A DNA stretch of 64,000 bases from Novosphingobium resinovorum (GCF_001742225.1 NZ_CP017077.1:62001-126000); one strand, 5' to 3'; positions 7,641-16,618 are shown, numbered from the stretch's first letter. Numbers and translations: made by a program. Notes: generated by a model not told the origin, from the sequence alone.

Positions 7641-8867
7641 GGCGGGTTCAACGGGTGGCGGCAACACATGCCTGAAAACGCTCTGCGGGTGTTTGGTAGT
7701 CGAGCGTTTTGCGAGGGCGTTCGTTGAGCTGACGCGCCACGGCGCTCAGCTTCGCCTGGCTATATAGCGACAGATCGATTCCCTTGGGGAAATATTGGCG
7801 CAGCAGACGGTTGGTGTTTTCGTTGGTACCGCGTTGCCAAGGCGATTGCGGATCGCAGAAATAGACTTCGACGTCACTGGCCAGCGTCAGGCGCCGATGA
7901 TCGGCAAGCTCCTTGCCCCGGTCCCAGGTGAGCGACCTGTAAAGCTCGCGCGGCAGCTTTTGGGTCTGCCTGATCAGCCCTGATACGACGCTCCGTGTGT
8001 CCTTGTTGGCGACCTTGACCAACATGACGTAGCGCGACTGTCGCTCGACCAGCGTGGCGATATAGCTGTTCTTAGTGCCGCCGATCAGGTCGCCTTCCCA
8101 ATGCCCGGGAATGGCGCGGTCCTCGATGCAGGCAGGCCTTTCGCTGATGGAGACCATATCCTTGATCTGTCCAAGGCCATGGCGCTTGAGGCTGGCATGG
8201 CGGGAACGGCGGATCGTACGTCGTGCGCGCAGATGCTCCAGCAGTTCCTTCTTCAGGACCCCACGCGCCTGTATATAAAGGCTTCTATAGATCGTCTCAT
8301 GTGACACCTGCCTGTGCAGCTCCCCCGGGAACGCGCGCCTCAGCCACCCCGCAATCTGTTCCGGAGACCATTTGCGCCGCAGCTTGGCTGATACTGCGCA
8401 ACACAAAGCGGGTTCACAAGCCAGCTTGCATACCTTCGGCCGCAGCCCGCGATCCCAAGCCGCCTGATCCGATGCCGCCGCGCGGTATCGTCCCGGACCG
8501 CCATTACGCTTGATATCACGGCTGATGGTCGAGGGCGCGCGCGCCAAGCCTCGCGCTATCGAACGCAGCGCGACACCTGCGCTCAACCCACGGGATATCT
8601 CTTCACGTTCCGCAAGGCTCAAGGCCTGCCTACCACGCTTGCGTTCAGGAGGCCGGATACCTCCGCTCGGCGATATCACCGAAAACACCGATGAGGACTC
8701 CCGATCAAACCTGCGACCGATTGAACTCATAGACTCACCGCGCTGCCAACGGTCCCATATCTCCGCCCGCTGTGCAGACGAGTAATATATCCTGCGACGA
8801 TAACTCATGGCTCGCACTCCATCTTCATTCAAAGATTAAAGTGTTGCCACCACCCGTTGAACCCACC
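7641..8867 (-). mobile_element. complete IS30-family insertion sequence
   Basis: The element of about 1227 bp is bounded by 27-base terminal inverted repeats (7641-7667 and 8841-8867) that match at 25 positions; they read GGYGGGTTCAACGGGTGG onward. A single transposase gene fills it. A possible 2-bp target duplication (AC at 7639-7640 and 8868-8869) fits IS30 behaviour but is too short to be decisive. The intact ends and intact reading frame suggest a recent insertion. Confidence 0.9.
7648..8832 (-). CDS. IS30-family DDE transposase
   Basis: A 394-residue transposase of normal IS30 length. N-terminal helix-turn-helix regions (SLAEREEISRGLSAG, APSTISRDIKRNGG) precede a catalytic core with the three acidic residues in GHWEGDLIGG, LTWDRGKEL and RGTNENTNRLLRQYFPKG. 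No frameshift or missing residue is apparent. An alternative start at the ATG before SYRRRIYY (8808) would remove eight residues; neither start is clearly better. Confidence 0.95.
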   Translation of the reverse strand: MNEDGVRAMSYRRRIYYSSAQRAEIWDRWQRGESMSSIGRRFDRESSSVFSVISPSGGIRPPERKRGRQALSLAEREEISRGLSAGVALRSIARGLARAPSTISRDIKRNGGPGRYRAAASDQAAWDRGLRPKVCKLACEPALCCAVSAKLRRKWSPEQIAGWLRRAFPGELHRQVSHETIYRSLYIQARGVLKKELLEHLRARRTIRRSRHASLKRHGLGQIKDMVSISERPACIEDRAIPGHWEGDLIGGTKNSYIATLVERQSRYVMLVKVANKDTRSVVSGLIRQTQKLPRELYRSLTWDRGKELADHRRLTLASDVEVYFCDPQSPWQRGTNENTNRLLRQYFPKGIDLSLYSQAKLSAVARQLNERPRKTLDYQTPAERFQACVAATR

Positions 8868-9015
8868 ACCCATGCCGGTTGTTAAGCAGTCACAGGCGAA
8901 CGCGGAAAAGACCTGTTTGTCGTGCGTTTCCTGAATATAAGACGGGGGTCGGGACCATTTCGCTTCCGGCTTTCAGCATTTCGACAGCAAGGCGAATATT
9001 CAGCGATCGGCTGAC

Positions 9016-9789
9016 TTAGGCTCCGTTGAAGTACACTGCCGGCGTTTCACCTAGCATCCGCTTGAACATCGCGATGAAGGCACTCACACTATCGTAGCCA
9101 AGATCAAGCGCGACAGTCGTCACCGCCCCGCCTTCGGCAAGCATCTCCAGCGCGCGCATAAGCCGCGCCCGTTGGCGCCAGGTGGTATAGCTATAACCGG
9201 TTTCGGCGACGAAGCGGCGGCTGAGGGTCCGTTCCGAGACGCCGGCCCATAGGGCCCAAGCGTCCATACCGCGGCGATCTCCGGGATCGTCAAGGAGGGC
9301 GCGTGCGATAAGGAGCAGGCGCGGGTCGCGTGGCATGGCTAGACTGAATGGTTCTACAGGAGCAGCCCGAAGTTCGTCGAGGATGAGCAGGGCTATGCGC
9401 TCTTGGGGCTCGTCCATCGCGCCCCCATCCCATCGCGAGGCCCGGATCACCGCCTCCCGAAGCAGAGCAGAGGCTTTTATCGTACAGGGGCGGTTGGGCA
9501 AAGACGCACAAGCCGACTCTGAGATATAACAACTCCAGCCATCCACCGCACCATGGGTATAGCCATAGTGCGGCTGCCTCGGGGGAAGCCACGCTGCGTG
9601 ATCGGCCGGCACGACCCAAGCGCCCGCCTCGGTGCCCATCGTCAGTATACCGCGGCGTAAACCGGACAATTGCCCCCGCGGATGCTGGTGCATTCCAAGA
9701 TGGCGGTACTCCGCCTGCGTCTCGTAGATGGCGATAATGACGGGCTCGAGCGCGTCGCTCGCTGCGAGGGCAAATCTTTCCTCGATCAT
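9016..9789 (-). CDS. AraC-family transcriptional regulator with N-terminal cupin domain
   Basis: A 257-residue regulator. The N-terminal cupin sensor region (HLGMHQHPRGQLSGL, WVVPADHAAWLPP) resembles NimR-type AraC proteins. The C-terminal double helix-turn-helix includes SERTLSRRFVAETG and VALDLGYDSVSAFIAMF. It is transcribed away from a flavin-type oxidase gene whose start is about 80 bases away, so the shared region probably holds its operator. NimR-like proteins often control efflux or redox genes, but the ligand here is unknown. Confidence 0.9.
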   Translation of the reverse strand: MIEERFALAASDALEPVIIAIYETQAEYRHLGMHQHPRGQLSGLRRGILTMGTEAGAWVVPADHAAWLPPRQPHYGYTHGAVDGWSCYISESACASLPNRPCTIKASALLREAVIRASRWDGGAMDEPQERIALLILDELRAAPVEPFSLAMPRDPRLLLIARALLDDPGDRRGMDAWALWAGVSERTLSRRFVAETGYSYTTWRQRARLMRALEMLAEGGAVTTVALDLGYDSVSAFIAMFKRMLGETPAVYFNGA

Positions 9790-9872
9790 GGCGGTAACTC
9801 GCTACTGAATGGCCGCGATAGCTTAGCGCCGCCCCGCCAAGTCCGCTAGCTTCGTCGAACAGGAGAACCCCT

Positions 9873-10499
9873 TTGACCCAGCAATGCCCCTCATGCCCGA
9901 CGCCAGACCTGGACCGGCTTTACGATCCGCCTCTGGAGCACATCCAGAAGTCAGTGATGCCGGAACTGATCTCGTTCCACAGGGACTATCTCGCCAAGGC
10001 CACGTTTTTCTGCCTTGCGACCGGCCGGCATAGTGGCCTCGATGCATCCCCCAGGGGCGGGCCCGCAGGCTTCGTCAGGGTGCTGGATGCCAAAACGGTC
10101 GCGTTCGCCGACTGGCCGGGAAACAATCGGATCGAATCCATGCGCAATCTCGTCGAGGACGACCGTCTTGGAATGCTGTTCATCTTTCCCGGCCTCGACG
10201 TCTTCATGCGGATTAATGGGCGCGGCCGGATCACCGATGATGCCGACCTGTGTGCGAGCCTTGCAGAGGGCAAGAAGACGCCAAAGACGGCTATCGTCGT
10301 CTCTGTGATCGAGGTGCTGTTTCATTGCGGTAAGGCGGTCAACCGGGCAAAACTATGGGCCCCTGAATCCAGGATCGATCGCCGCACCTTGCCTACGCCT
10401 GGACAGATGCTCGCAGCGATGAACCAGCAGGATGCGGCGACCGCGGATGCCATGGACGTGTTTTACGACGATGCCATGCGCAACGATCTTTACGGCTGA
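9873..10499 (+). CDS. pyridoxamine 5'-phosphate oxidase family FMN-binding protein
   Basis: A 208-residue split-barrel protein of the PPOX-type flavoprotein family. Characteristic stretches are FFCLATGRHSGLDASPRGG, DWPGNNRIESMRNLVEDDR and LFIFPGLDVFMRINGRGRI, matching the subgroup annotated as MSMEG_1061-like FMN-dependent proteins. Such proteins bind FMN or F420 and reduce small molecules. The start is a TTG at 9873, supported by AGGAGAA five bases upstream; no upstream ATG is in frame. It is divergent from an AraC regulator and is the likely target. Confidence 0.85.
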   Translation: MTQQCPSCPTPDLDRLYDPPLEHIQKSVMPELISFHRDYLAKATFFCLATGRHSGLDASPRGGPAGFVRVLDAKTVAFADWPGNNRIESMRNLVEDDRLGMLFIFPGLDVFMRINGRGRITDDADLCASLAEGKKTPKTAIVVSVIEVLFHCGKAVNRAKLWAPESRIDRRTLPTPGQMLAAMNQQDAATADAMDVFYDDAMRNDLYG

Positions 10500-10582
10500 G
10501 ATTGCCCGCGGTCCTGCGGCGTCATCGATCGCCCGTCTGGCCTCGAATATCGCAACAAGCATCCGAATTTCCCGACCTTGGA

Positions 10583-11494
10583 TCAGTTTTGCTTTCGCCA
10601 GACCGCTGGGGCGACACCGACCCGTTTGTGAAAGACGCGAGTGAAGTGCGCCTGGTCGGCGAACCCGCACTGGTTTGCGATTTCAGCGAGGCTCAGACGG
10701 CGGCCCCGCAGCAGGTCTGTCGCCCGTGTCACCCGGCGATGGATCAGCCATTGGTAGGGCGGCAAGCCAACGGAGCGCCGGAAAGCATGAGCAAATTGGC
10801 TGACCCGAAGGTCGCAGCATCGCGCCAGCTCTTCGAGCGCGACACCGTCCGCAAGGTTAATCTCGATCAGTTCCTTGGCGAGCCGCTCCTGCCAGGTCGA
10901 CAGTCCTCCGACATATGGTCGGTGGGAGGCGAGATCCCCATAACGGCTCATCATGTAGATCCCAAAGGCCCACATAAAGCTGTCGGCATAGAGGGTATCC
11001 AGCATGTCAGGATCGTCGAAATATGGCCGAATTCGGTTTGCCATCGAGACGAGCACGGGGTCGAAGGTCAGGAAGCAGGCATCGTTGCCAAGGTGCGTAA
11101 CGGCGGGAACTTCGAGGTCCTCGGCGATCTGCCGCATGAAGGCGCGGGGCAGCACCATTTCGATGCTATGGCGTCCGGAGCTGAAATCAACGAAATCGAC
11201 GGCTGACAAATAGAGAATGTGCGCGAAGCCAGCGCGAGCCTCGAAGTCGAACCGCTTGCCGTGAACGGACGTTTCGCTGACTTCAGGCCGGTACCGAATC
11301 CCGATCGAGAATGCATCCTCCCAGCGCGGGAATTCGGCGTTCTGCTCGACGCCGTGTTCGCCATAGTCGACCTCGGCCATCAGTAGCCGGGACTTGAAGA
11401 GTGCGCGGGCACGCAATGTCAGCATACTTCGCGCGGAGAGGCCAAGCGGCACCGTCGCGACTTCGACTAATCGGCCAGATGTTACCATCTCCAC
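10583..11494 (-). CDS. AraC-family transcriptional regulator
   Basis: A 303-residue regulator whose last 100 residues form the AraC/XylS double helix-turn-helix (LEELARCCDLRVSQFAHAF, LAEIANQCGFADQAHFTRVF). The N-terminal 190 residues are a less typical sensor domain without an obvious cupin HxH pattern. It is convergent with the PPOX gene and lies just downstream of an exported alpha/beta hydrolase on the same strand, so either that hydrolase or another gene could be its target. The inducer is unknown. Confidence 0.9.
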   Translation of the reverse strand: MEMVTSGRLVEVATVPLGLSARSMLTLRARALFKSRLLMAEVDYGEHGVEQNAEFPRWEDAFSIGIRYRPEVSETSVHGKRFDFEARAGFAHILYLSAVDFVDFSSGRHSIEMVLPRAFMRQIAEDLEVPAVTHLGNDACFLTFDPVLVSMANRIRPYFDDPDMLDTLYADSFMWAFGIYMMSRYGDLASHRPYVGGLSTWQERLAKELIEINLADGVALEELARCCDLRVSQFAHAFRRSVGLPPYQWLIHRRVTRATDLLRGRRLSLAEIANQCGFADQAHFTRVFHKRVGVAPAVWRKQN

Positions 11495-11544
11495 CTCCGG
11501 ACATTCCGCTCGCCTCGCAAGGACACGGGCGAGCGGATGTTTCC

Positions 11545-12321
11545 TTACTTACTGGCCAGCGTCGCGGTAGCCACGCGTTCAATCAAGGCAGCGACAGCTT
11601 TAGGGTTGGCAACATAGACGGCATGGCTACCAGGCGTCTCGCTGACCGTAGCGCCGGCCCGGTTCGCCATGGCCCGCTGGGCGGCGGGCGGTATCATCTT
11701 GTCATCGCGAGCCACCAGATACCAGCTCGGTTTGGCCCGCCATGCGGGCTTCGTGACCTTGCCCTCGAGCGCTGCCACGCCCCAGGGAACTTGCGAATCC
11801 GCCATGAACTGTGCTTCGTCCGGGGCTACGTCAGCGGCAAAGGAAGCGGCGAACTTCTCCTGATCGAGCATGAGGAAGCCGTCGATTGGAGGCAGGATCG
11901 GAGGAACGGGCGCGCCGGGAGCGGGATTGGCAATCAGCGCGGCGACGGATTCGTCTGTGTCGGGAGCGAAGGCGGCGATATAGACGAGCCGAGAGACCTT
12001 GGGGTCATTGCCCGCTTCGGAGACCACGACGCCGCCGTAGGAGTGGCCGACGAGAATGACGTCGCTTTTAGCGCCGGCGATCGCGCGCCGGGTTACAGCG
12101 ACGTCGTCGGCGAGCGAGTTGGTCGGGTTCTGAACGATAATGACCGGATAGCCATCATTCTTGAGTTCCTGATAGACGCCGAGCCACCCTGAACCATCGA
12201 CGAAGCCACCGTGGACTAGGACCACCGTCGGATGCGGGGCTGTCTGGGCTCCTGCAGCACCCGACGAAGTGACTGCCGCAGCTGCAAGGGCGGCGGTGGT
12301 GAAGATTGAAGTTGCCGTCAT
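11545..12321 (-). CDS. exported alpha/beta hydrolase
   Basis: A 258-residue hydrolase with an N-terminal signal peptide (IFTTAALAAAAVTSSGAAGAQ, cleavage expected after AGA or AQT). The fold motifs are VLVHGGFVDGSGW for the oxyanion hole, GHSYGG for the Ser nucleophile elbow, and a C-terminal PGSHAVYVANP carrying the His. This matches the large group of secreted hydrolases annotated as salicylate-esterase or pyrethroid-hydrolase-like proteins. The predicted location is the periplasm. The substrate is not deducible. An AraC regulator gene follows 50 bases downstream on the same strand. Confidence 0.88.
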   Translation of the reverse strand: MTATSIFTTAALAAAAVTSSGAAGAQTAPHPTVVLVHGGFVDGSGWLGVYQELKNDGYPVIIVQNPTNSLADDVAVTRRAIAGAKSDVILVGHSYGGVVVSEAGNDPKVSRLVYIAAFAPDTDESVAALIANPAPGAPVPPILPPIDGFLMLDQEKFAASFAADVAPDEAQFMADSQVPWGVAALEGKVTKPAWRAKPSWYLVARDDKMIPPAAQRAMANRAGATVSETPGSHAVYVANPKAVAALIERVATATLASK

Positions 12322-12360
12322 CGTGTTCGCCTTCCTGGAAGTGGCGCGGCTTGTCGCCCA

Positions 12361-12692
12361 CGCTAGTTGAAGGGCTTTAAATTATCTACGGATCAACCGT
12401 CGTTCTTGAACGATTCTGCAGTGGCTGATGTAACGTCCCGGCAGGGTTTCGCCGACGCTGGGCACCACAGACCGCCTGATTGTCGTGGATCTTTTGGAAG
12501 CCGCAAGGGCATCAGATCTCAGAACGGAGCCGGCAAACGAGCAAATAGCGACGCCCGTCATGTGCTGTCCGTCCGGCAAAGCGAACGGCAGATTACGGTT
12601 GAAGCCGAGGCTTCCAGATTCCCCTCGGAATGACCGCTTCGTCCCACGACGCGGCGTTCCGCGTCCGACAGCACGCGACCAATTCACGACCT
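12361..12692. other. intergenic region, no supported gene
   Basis: The stretch of about 330 bases lies between the hydrolase start and the sigma-factor stop. A 101-codon minus-strand frame (12382-12687) is open, but its composition is arginine-rich, it has no ribosome-binding site and it resembles no family known to me. It probably contains the hydrolase promoter. Confidence 0.4.
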
Positions 12693-13592
12693 TCAGTGGC
12701 TGTGCTGAGGATGACCGTCTGTGCCGAAAGCTGCCACCACATGGCGGAGCTTGTCAGGATTACGAACTATATAGATCCCCATGATGCGGCCGTCGCGCAC
12801 TTCAAGCGCAGTGGTCTGGAGCACGTCGCCCCGATCGATACTGATGTAGCCGGGCAGGCCGTTAATGGTCGCGGTGCGTAGCAGCGTCGGCGCTGACGAG
12901 TACTTCCGACGCAGCCCGGCGAACAAGCGAAGCGCTCGGTCGATCCCACGCACCACATTGCGAAAAGCGATGACCTTGCCGCCGCCATCGGAATGGATCT
13001 CGACGTCGCGAGCCAGCAGTGCCGACAATGCGACCGTGTCACCGTCGCGGGCAGCAGAAAAGAAGGCTCGCGCGATCTGATCGGCCTCCGTCGCCTTTAA
13101 GGTGAAACGTGGCCGCGCATGCTGCACGTGCTTGCGCGCGCGCGAGGCAAGCTGTCGCACGGCTGCTGGCTCGCGCCCCAATGTCGTCGCGACATCGGTC
13201 AGCGCCATGTCGAACACGTCGTGGAGCAGAAAGGCGGCACGCTCCAGCGGGGACAGGCGCTCCATGGCGAGCATCAGAGTGAGCGTCACGTCATCGGCGA
13301 TCGCCTCCTCCGACTCGGTCGTGCCCATGAGCGGTTCGGGCAGCCAGGCCCCGACGTAGGTCTCCCGGCGCGCGCGGGCCGACTTGAGCTGGTCGAGGCA
13401 GAGACGCGTGACAATGCGGGTCAGATACGCCGCCGGCGTGTCAACGTTCTCCGCCCTTGCCGCCCATCGCAGCCAGGCCTCCTGCACGACATCCTCCGCC
13501 TCGCTGACCGATCCGAGCATCCGATATCCAAGACGCAGCAGTCTTGGCCGCTCGGCCTCGAAATCAGCGAGGCGTCCGTCACTGGGCAGCAC
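12693..13592 (-). CDS. sigJ-like: ECF41-type extracytoplasmic-function sigma factor with SnoaL-like C-terminal domain
   Basis: A 299-residue sigma factor. Region 2 runs from LLRLGYRMLGSVSEAEDVVQ, region 4 includes LSPLERAAFLLHDVF and REPAAVRQLASRARKHV, and a SnoaL/NTF2-like extension of about 110 residues follows. The ECF41 signature blocks are all present: YVGAWLPEPL between regions 2 and 4, DGGGK in the extension and NPDKL near the C-terminus. In this family the extension replaces an anti-sigma factor and tunes activity. The GTG at 13592 is chosen because GGAGG lies six bases upstream; it overlaps the preceding membrane-protein gene by 14 bases. It is the last gene of an oxidoreductase-membrane protein-sigma operon. 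Confidence 0.92.
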   Translation of the reverse strand: MLPSDGRLADFEAERPRLLRLGYRMLGSVSEAEDVVQEAWLRWAARAENVDTPAAYLTRIVTRLCLDQLKSARARRETYVGAWLPEPLMGTTESEEAIADDVTLTLMLAMERLSPLERAAFLLHDVFDMALTDVATTLGREPAAVRQLASRARKHVQHARPRFTLKATEADQIARAFFSAARDGDTVALSALLARDVEIHSDGGGKVIAFRNVVRGIDRALRLFAGLRRKYSSAPTLLRTATINGLPGYISIDRGDVLQTTALEVRDGRIMGIYIVRNPDKLRHVVAAFGTDGHPQHSH

Positions 13593-14022
13593 GGGGGTCC
13601 TCCACTGGATGCGACCGACGACTGCCGCCTGCCGCATCGCGCCACGCCCACAGGGCGAGAACGGCCGTCAGTATAGCCGGAAGGGTCACTGCGGGAAAAT
13701 CCTGGAGCAGCGCGCCCGTCCCGCAGATGCCCACAGCCACCTCCCAGAAATGGAACAGCGCGTGGCCCCCAAGCCAGAGCGCAGCGAGGGACCACAGCGT
13801 AACGCGTGTCGCCGGCCGCGCGGCACCGGTCAGCATCGCGATACCGACTAGAAGGAAGATCAGCCCGATGTCGCGCAGAAAGTGCTGGTTGAACGAGCCG
13901 GTGGTGGTGACGCCCGGGACCGCGAAGTACCAGTTCGCAGGCGAGATCAGCATGAACAAGCCATTGGCTATGGCCCCGAGACCAAGCGCTACGGCCAGCG
14001 CGATAGCAAGGCGCCTGTTCAT
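13579..14022 (-). CDS. small integral membrane protein (four predicted helices)
   Basis: A 147-residue hydrophobic protein with about four membrane segments: LAIALAVALGLGAIANGLFM, the region around DIGLIFLLVGIAMLTG, the region around LWSLAALWLGGHALF, and VTLPAILTAVLALWAW. It resembles DUF4345/DoxX-like small membrane proteins, but I cannot assign a family firmly. The ATG at 14022 overlaps the upstream oxidoreductase stop (ATGA), and the 3' end overlaps the sigma-factor start, so it is embedded in the ECF41 operon. A longer frame upstream is open but is not needed. Confidence 0.7.
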   Translation of the reverse strand: MNRRLAIALAVALGLGAIANGLFMLISPANWYFAVPGVTTTGSFNQHFLRDIGLIFLLVGIAMLTGAARPATRVTLWSLAALWLGGHALFHFWEVAVGICGTGALLQDFPAVTLPAILTAVLALWAWRDAAGGSRRSHPVEDPRAAQ

Positions 14023-14780
14023 GCCGCCTGCCCCTGCAAATGAGCGGCAAGCCACGCATCAAAACGCGTAGGCGCGATCCGAGCGTCCTCTCCAGGCACC
14101 AGCGTGTGGTCGTCGGCGGGGGCGCCGAAATAGTTGCGATCGTCGGTGACGACGATCCGGCGCGGATCATCTCGCGCGCCAAGCCAGCTGGCGGTGAATT
14201 CCGCGAGCGGCGCGCGCTCGGGTCCCGCGACTTCGACAATGCCATCTGTCGGAACAGCCGTGGCTATTTCGGCAAGCAGGGCCGAGATGTCGGAGGCGGC
14301 GACCGGCTGTAGCGCAATGCCCGGCAAGTGCGCGACGTCGCCCTGCGTATAGCCGTCCGCGATGGTCGACAGAAATTCGAAGAACTGGGTGGCCCGCACG
14401 ATCGTGTAGGGAACGCCGCCAGCGGCGATCAGCTGTTCCTGCGCTAGCTTGGCACGAAAATAGCCCGAGGCTTGAAGGCGATCCGTGCCGACGACCGAGA
14501 GCGCCACGAAGTGGCCCACCCCTGCATCGCGGGCCGCTTCCAGCAGGTTCGCCGTGGTGCCGCGAAAGAAGGCGAGAGCGGCCGCATCCTCGAACGAGGG
14601 GGCATTGCTGACATCTACCACGACGGCGGCATCTGTCAGTGCTTGTGCGAGGCCCGCGCCGGACAGCGCGTCGATGCCAGTACTGGGTGAAGCGGCGACG
14701 ACCTCATGACTCTCGGCCCTAAGCAGTCCTACGAGGGACCGACCGATCAGTCCCGTGCCGCCGATAATAACGATCTTCAT
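14019..14780 (-). CDS. NAD(P)-binding atypical SDR (NmrA/epimerase-like)
   Basis: A 253-residue protein beginning MKIVIIGGTGLIGRSL, the glycine-rich dinucleotide-binding fingerprint of NmrA-like and epimerase-type SDRs. FVALSVVGTDRLQASGYFRAK and TIVRATQFFEFL are further family hallmarks. ATG 14780 is chosen over longer frames because the Rossmann strand starts there and GGAGAC lies upstream. ECF41 sigma factors are typically linked to carboxymuconolactone decarboxylases, oxidoreductases or epimerases, which is exactly this setting. It is first in the operon behind an ECF41-type promoter. Substrate unknown. Confidence 0.85.
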   Translation of the reverse strand: MKIVIIGGTGLIGRSLVGLLRAESHEVVAASPSTGIDALSGAGLAQALTDAAVVVDVSNAPSFEDAAALAFFRGTTANLLEAARDAGVGHFVALSVVGTDRLQASGYFRAKLAQEQLIAAGGVPYTIVRATQFFEFLSTIADGYTQGDVAHLPGIALQPVAASDISALLAEIATAVPTDGIVEVAGPERAPLAEFTASWLGARDDPRRIVVTDDRNYFGAPADDHTLVPGEDARIAPTRFDAWLAAHLQGQAA

Positions 14781-14813
14781 GTCCATGTCTCCGATGCAAG
14801 TGACTGCCTGCAT

Positions 14814-14840
14814 GACGAGATGGCCGCCTCCGGTGTGACA
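14814..14840 (-). promoter_or_regulatory. predicted ECF41-dependent promoter for the oxidoreductase-sigma operon
   Basis: Reading leftward on the minus strand, TGTCACA (14840-14834) is separated by 16 bases from CGTC (14817-14814). This is the published ECF41 consensus as I recall it (TGTCACA, 15-16 bases, CGTC). The ATG of the first gene lies about 34 bases downstream. Confidence 0.8.
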
Positions 14841-14878
14841 TGGGACGCAGGCGGAAACGAAAAATATCTGCGTCATAA

Positions 14879-14905
14879 TGTCACGATGCACCGGCGGACC
14901 TCGTC
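14879..14905 (+). promoter_or_regulatory. predicted ECF41-dependent promoter for the CMD-domain gene
   Basis: TGTCACG (14879-14885) and CGTC (14902-14905) are spaced by 16 bases on the plus strand. The element matches the ECF41 consensus at all but one base and mirrors the divergent promoter at 14814-14840; the two -35 boxes are 38 bases apart. The CMD-family ATG at 14952 follows at 47 bases. Confidence 0.78.
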
Positions 14906-14951
14906 AAGTCAGCAAGCGCCGATGCTCGGCGCCGATTACGAGGAAAGCAGC

Positions 14952-15407
14952 ATGACCGAGATGAAGCGTTTGAACTGGTCGGAAATCGCGCCCGAGGGCG
15001 CGAAGGCTCTGTTCGGTATCCATCATTATGTGACCACGAAGACTGAGCTTCCTGAAGAGCTGATCCATCTGATCTTTCTACGAGTGTCGCAAATCAACGG
15101 CTGCGCCCATTGCATCGATATGCACACCCGTGATCTCCTCAAGACCATTGCGATCGACAAGGTCTCGCTGGTGCCCGTCTGGGCGGAGGTGCCGCACCTG
15201 TTTTCTGACCAGTATCGAGCAGCGCTGGCCTGGGCAGAGGAAGTGACCAATGTCAGCACGACCCATGCTTCAGACGAAGCCTATGCCGCCGCTGCCGCCG
15301 CCTTTGCTGACAAGGACTTGGTCGATCTCACGCTAGCGATCGCGGCAATGAACGCGTTCAATCGCCTCGGCTCGCCATTCCGCCTTCCGGTCGCCGCGAA
15401 GCCATAA
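14952..15407 (+). CDS. carboxymuconolactone decarboxylase (AhpD-like) family protein
   Basis: A 151-residue all-alpha protein of the CMD/AhpD fold. The redox-type motif NGCAHCIDMHTRDL (C-x-x-C-x-x-x-H) is intact, as in peroxidase-type family members. The frame is open for 82 more codons upstream, but ATG 14952 has GAGGAAAG just before it and begins MTEMKRLNWSEIAPE, a typical family start. It is divergent from the ECF41 sigma operon and has its own ECF41-like promoter. It probably serves in peroxide or electrophile defence; this is inferred from the family. Confidence 0.9.
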   Translation: MTEMKRLNWSEIAPEGAKALFGIHHYVTTKTELPEELIHLIFLRVSQINGCAHCIDMHTRDLLKTIAIDKVSLVPVWAEVPHLFSDQYRAALAWAEEVTNVSTTHASDEAYAAAAAAFADKDLVDLTLAIAAMNAFNRLGSPFRLPVAAKP

Positions 15408-15610
15408 GCTCGCGAAAGGGGGAGCATAGCTTTGCTTCCCCTTTCGGCGGCACGCGACCAAACCTCCTATCCCTACCGATATGGTCGGCTCTCAGCGGAA
15501 TAGCCGCCGCGTACCTACCTTCGCATTGCCGCCGAGCGTGTTCGCTGGCGTCCGCCATTGTTACTTCATCAAACTGCCTAACAGCATAGGCGCCGCGCTC
15601 ATCACTGGGC
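15408..15610. other. intergenic region after the CMD gene
   Basis: About 200 bases between convergent genes. GCGAAAGGGGGAGC and GCTTCCCCTTTCG (15413 onward) form an imperfect inverted repeat that could act as a bidirectional terminator. No gene is supported. Confidence 0.4.
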
Positions 15611-16522
15611 TTAAGGCTGCGTGAGCCGTCCAGCGGCGAAATCGCGGGCGAGCGCAATAAACGCTTGGAAGGCGGCGGACGAATTGCGCCGATTGGGATA
15701 ATAGAGACACAGTGGCGGGAGCGGCGGGGTCCAGTCTTCGAGGAGGCGAATGAGCCGTCCCGCCGCGATGTCCTCGCGGACATCGGTTTCCATGAAATAT
15801 CCAATCCCGACGCCGTTCATTACTGCGATCCGCGAGAGTGAGGCTTCATCCAGCGTGATCGGCCCTTCGACGTCGATCTGTAGTTCCTCGCCGTCTTTCT
15901 CGAAGCGCCATTGGAATAAGGCTCCGTTTGGAAGCCGGATCCGCAGACAGGGGTAGCCGAGCAGTTCCTGCGGCACTTGGGGGATAGCTCTGCCTCCGAA
16001 GAACGAAGGGGATGCCGCCACCGCCATGCGTCGCATCTGGCCTAGCGGGATGGCGATCGCGTCGCTTGGCACCAGATCCGCGCTGCGTACCCCCAGATCG
16101 AAGCCCGCTGCCACAACGTCGACGAGCCGTCCCTCGGTGATGAGGTCGATATGAACCTGCGGATAGCGCTGCAGGTAGCTGAGCACCAGGGGCGCCATGA
16201 TCTCGCGTGCCGCCGTCGCGAAGGCATTGATGCGCAAGGTGCCTGATGGCGTCTCCTGCTGAGAGCGCGCCGTGTTCATCGCTTTCTGAATGTCCTCGAG
16301 CGCTGGCTTGATCTGCGCGACGAAGATGCGCCCCGCATAAGTCAGCGAAACGCTACGCGTTGTGCGATTAAACAGTCGCACGGCAAGCTCCCGCTCGAGC
16401 TTGCCCACCGCGTTGCTGATGGCGGTGGTCGACATGCCGAGATCAAGCGCCGCCGAGCGGAACGAGCCGCGCCGGACGATGGCGAGGACCGCCTCCAACT
16501 CGATCAGTGAATGGCGTATCAT
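15611..16522 (-). CDS. LysR-family transcriptional regulator
   Basis: A 303-residue LysR regulator. The winged helix-turn-helix at the N-terminus reads [41 protein letters not shown] across its length, followed by the periplasmic-binding-protein-like effector domain ([20 protein letters not shown]). It is divergent from a SnoaL-SDR gene pair whose first start lies about 97 bases away, the usual arrangement for a LysR protein and its target. The co-inducer is unknown. Confidence 0.92.
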   Translation of the reverse strand: MIRHSLIELEAVLAIVRRGSFRSAALDLGMSTTAISNAVGKLERELAVRLFNRTTRSVSLTYAGRIFVAQIKPALEDIQKAMNTARSQQETPSGTLRINAFATAAREIMAPLVLSYLQRYPQVHIDLITEGRLVDVVAAGFDLGVRSADLVPSDAIAIPLGQMRRMAVAASPSFFGGRAIPQVPQELLGYPCLRIRLPNGALFQWRFEKDGEELQIDVEGPITLDEASLSRIAVMNGVGIGYFMETDVREDIAAGRLIRLLEDWTPPLPPLCLYYPNRRNSSAAFQAFIALARDFAAGRLTQP

Positions 16523-16618
16523 TATCCCGATTTTCGTTACACGCTATCGCAATTTGTCTCGATTATCAGGCGAAAAGTCCATCACTAAGTATGCCTCATC
16601 ACCATTGAGGAGATGATC

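Noticed and set aside
7639..8869. 2-bp AC duplication as proof of IS30 insertion
   Set aside because: Consistent with IS30, but a match of two bases occurs by chance too easily to count as evidence.
12382..12687. 101-codon minus-strand frame between the hydrolase and the sigma factor
   Set aside because: Arginine/serine-rich, no ribosome-binding site and no similarity that I can name.
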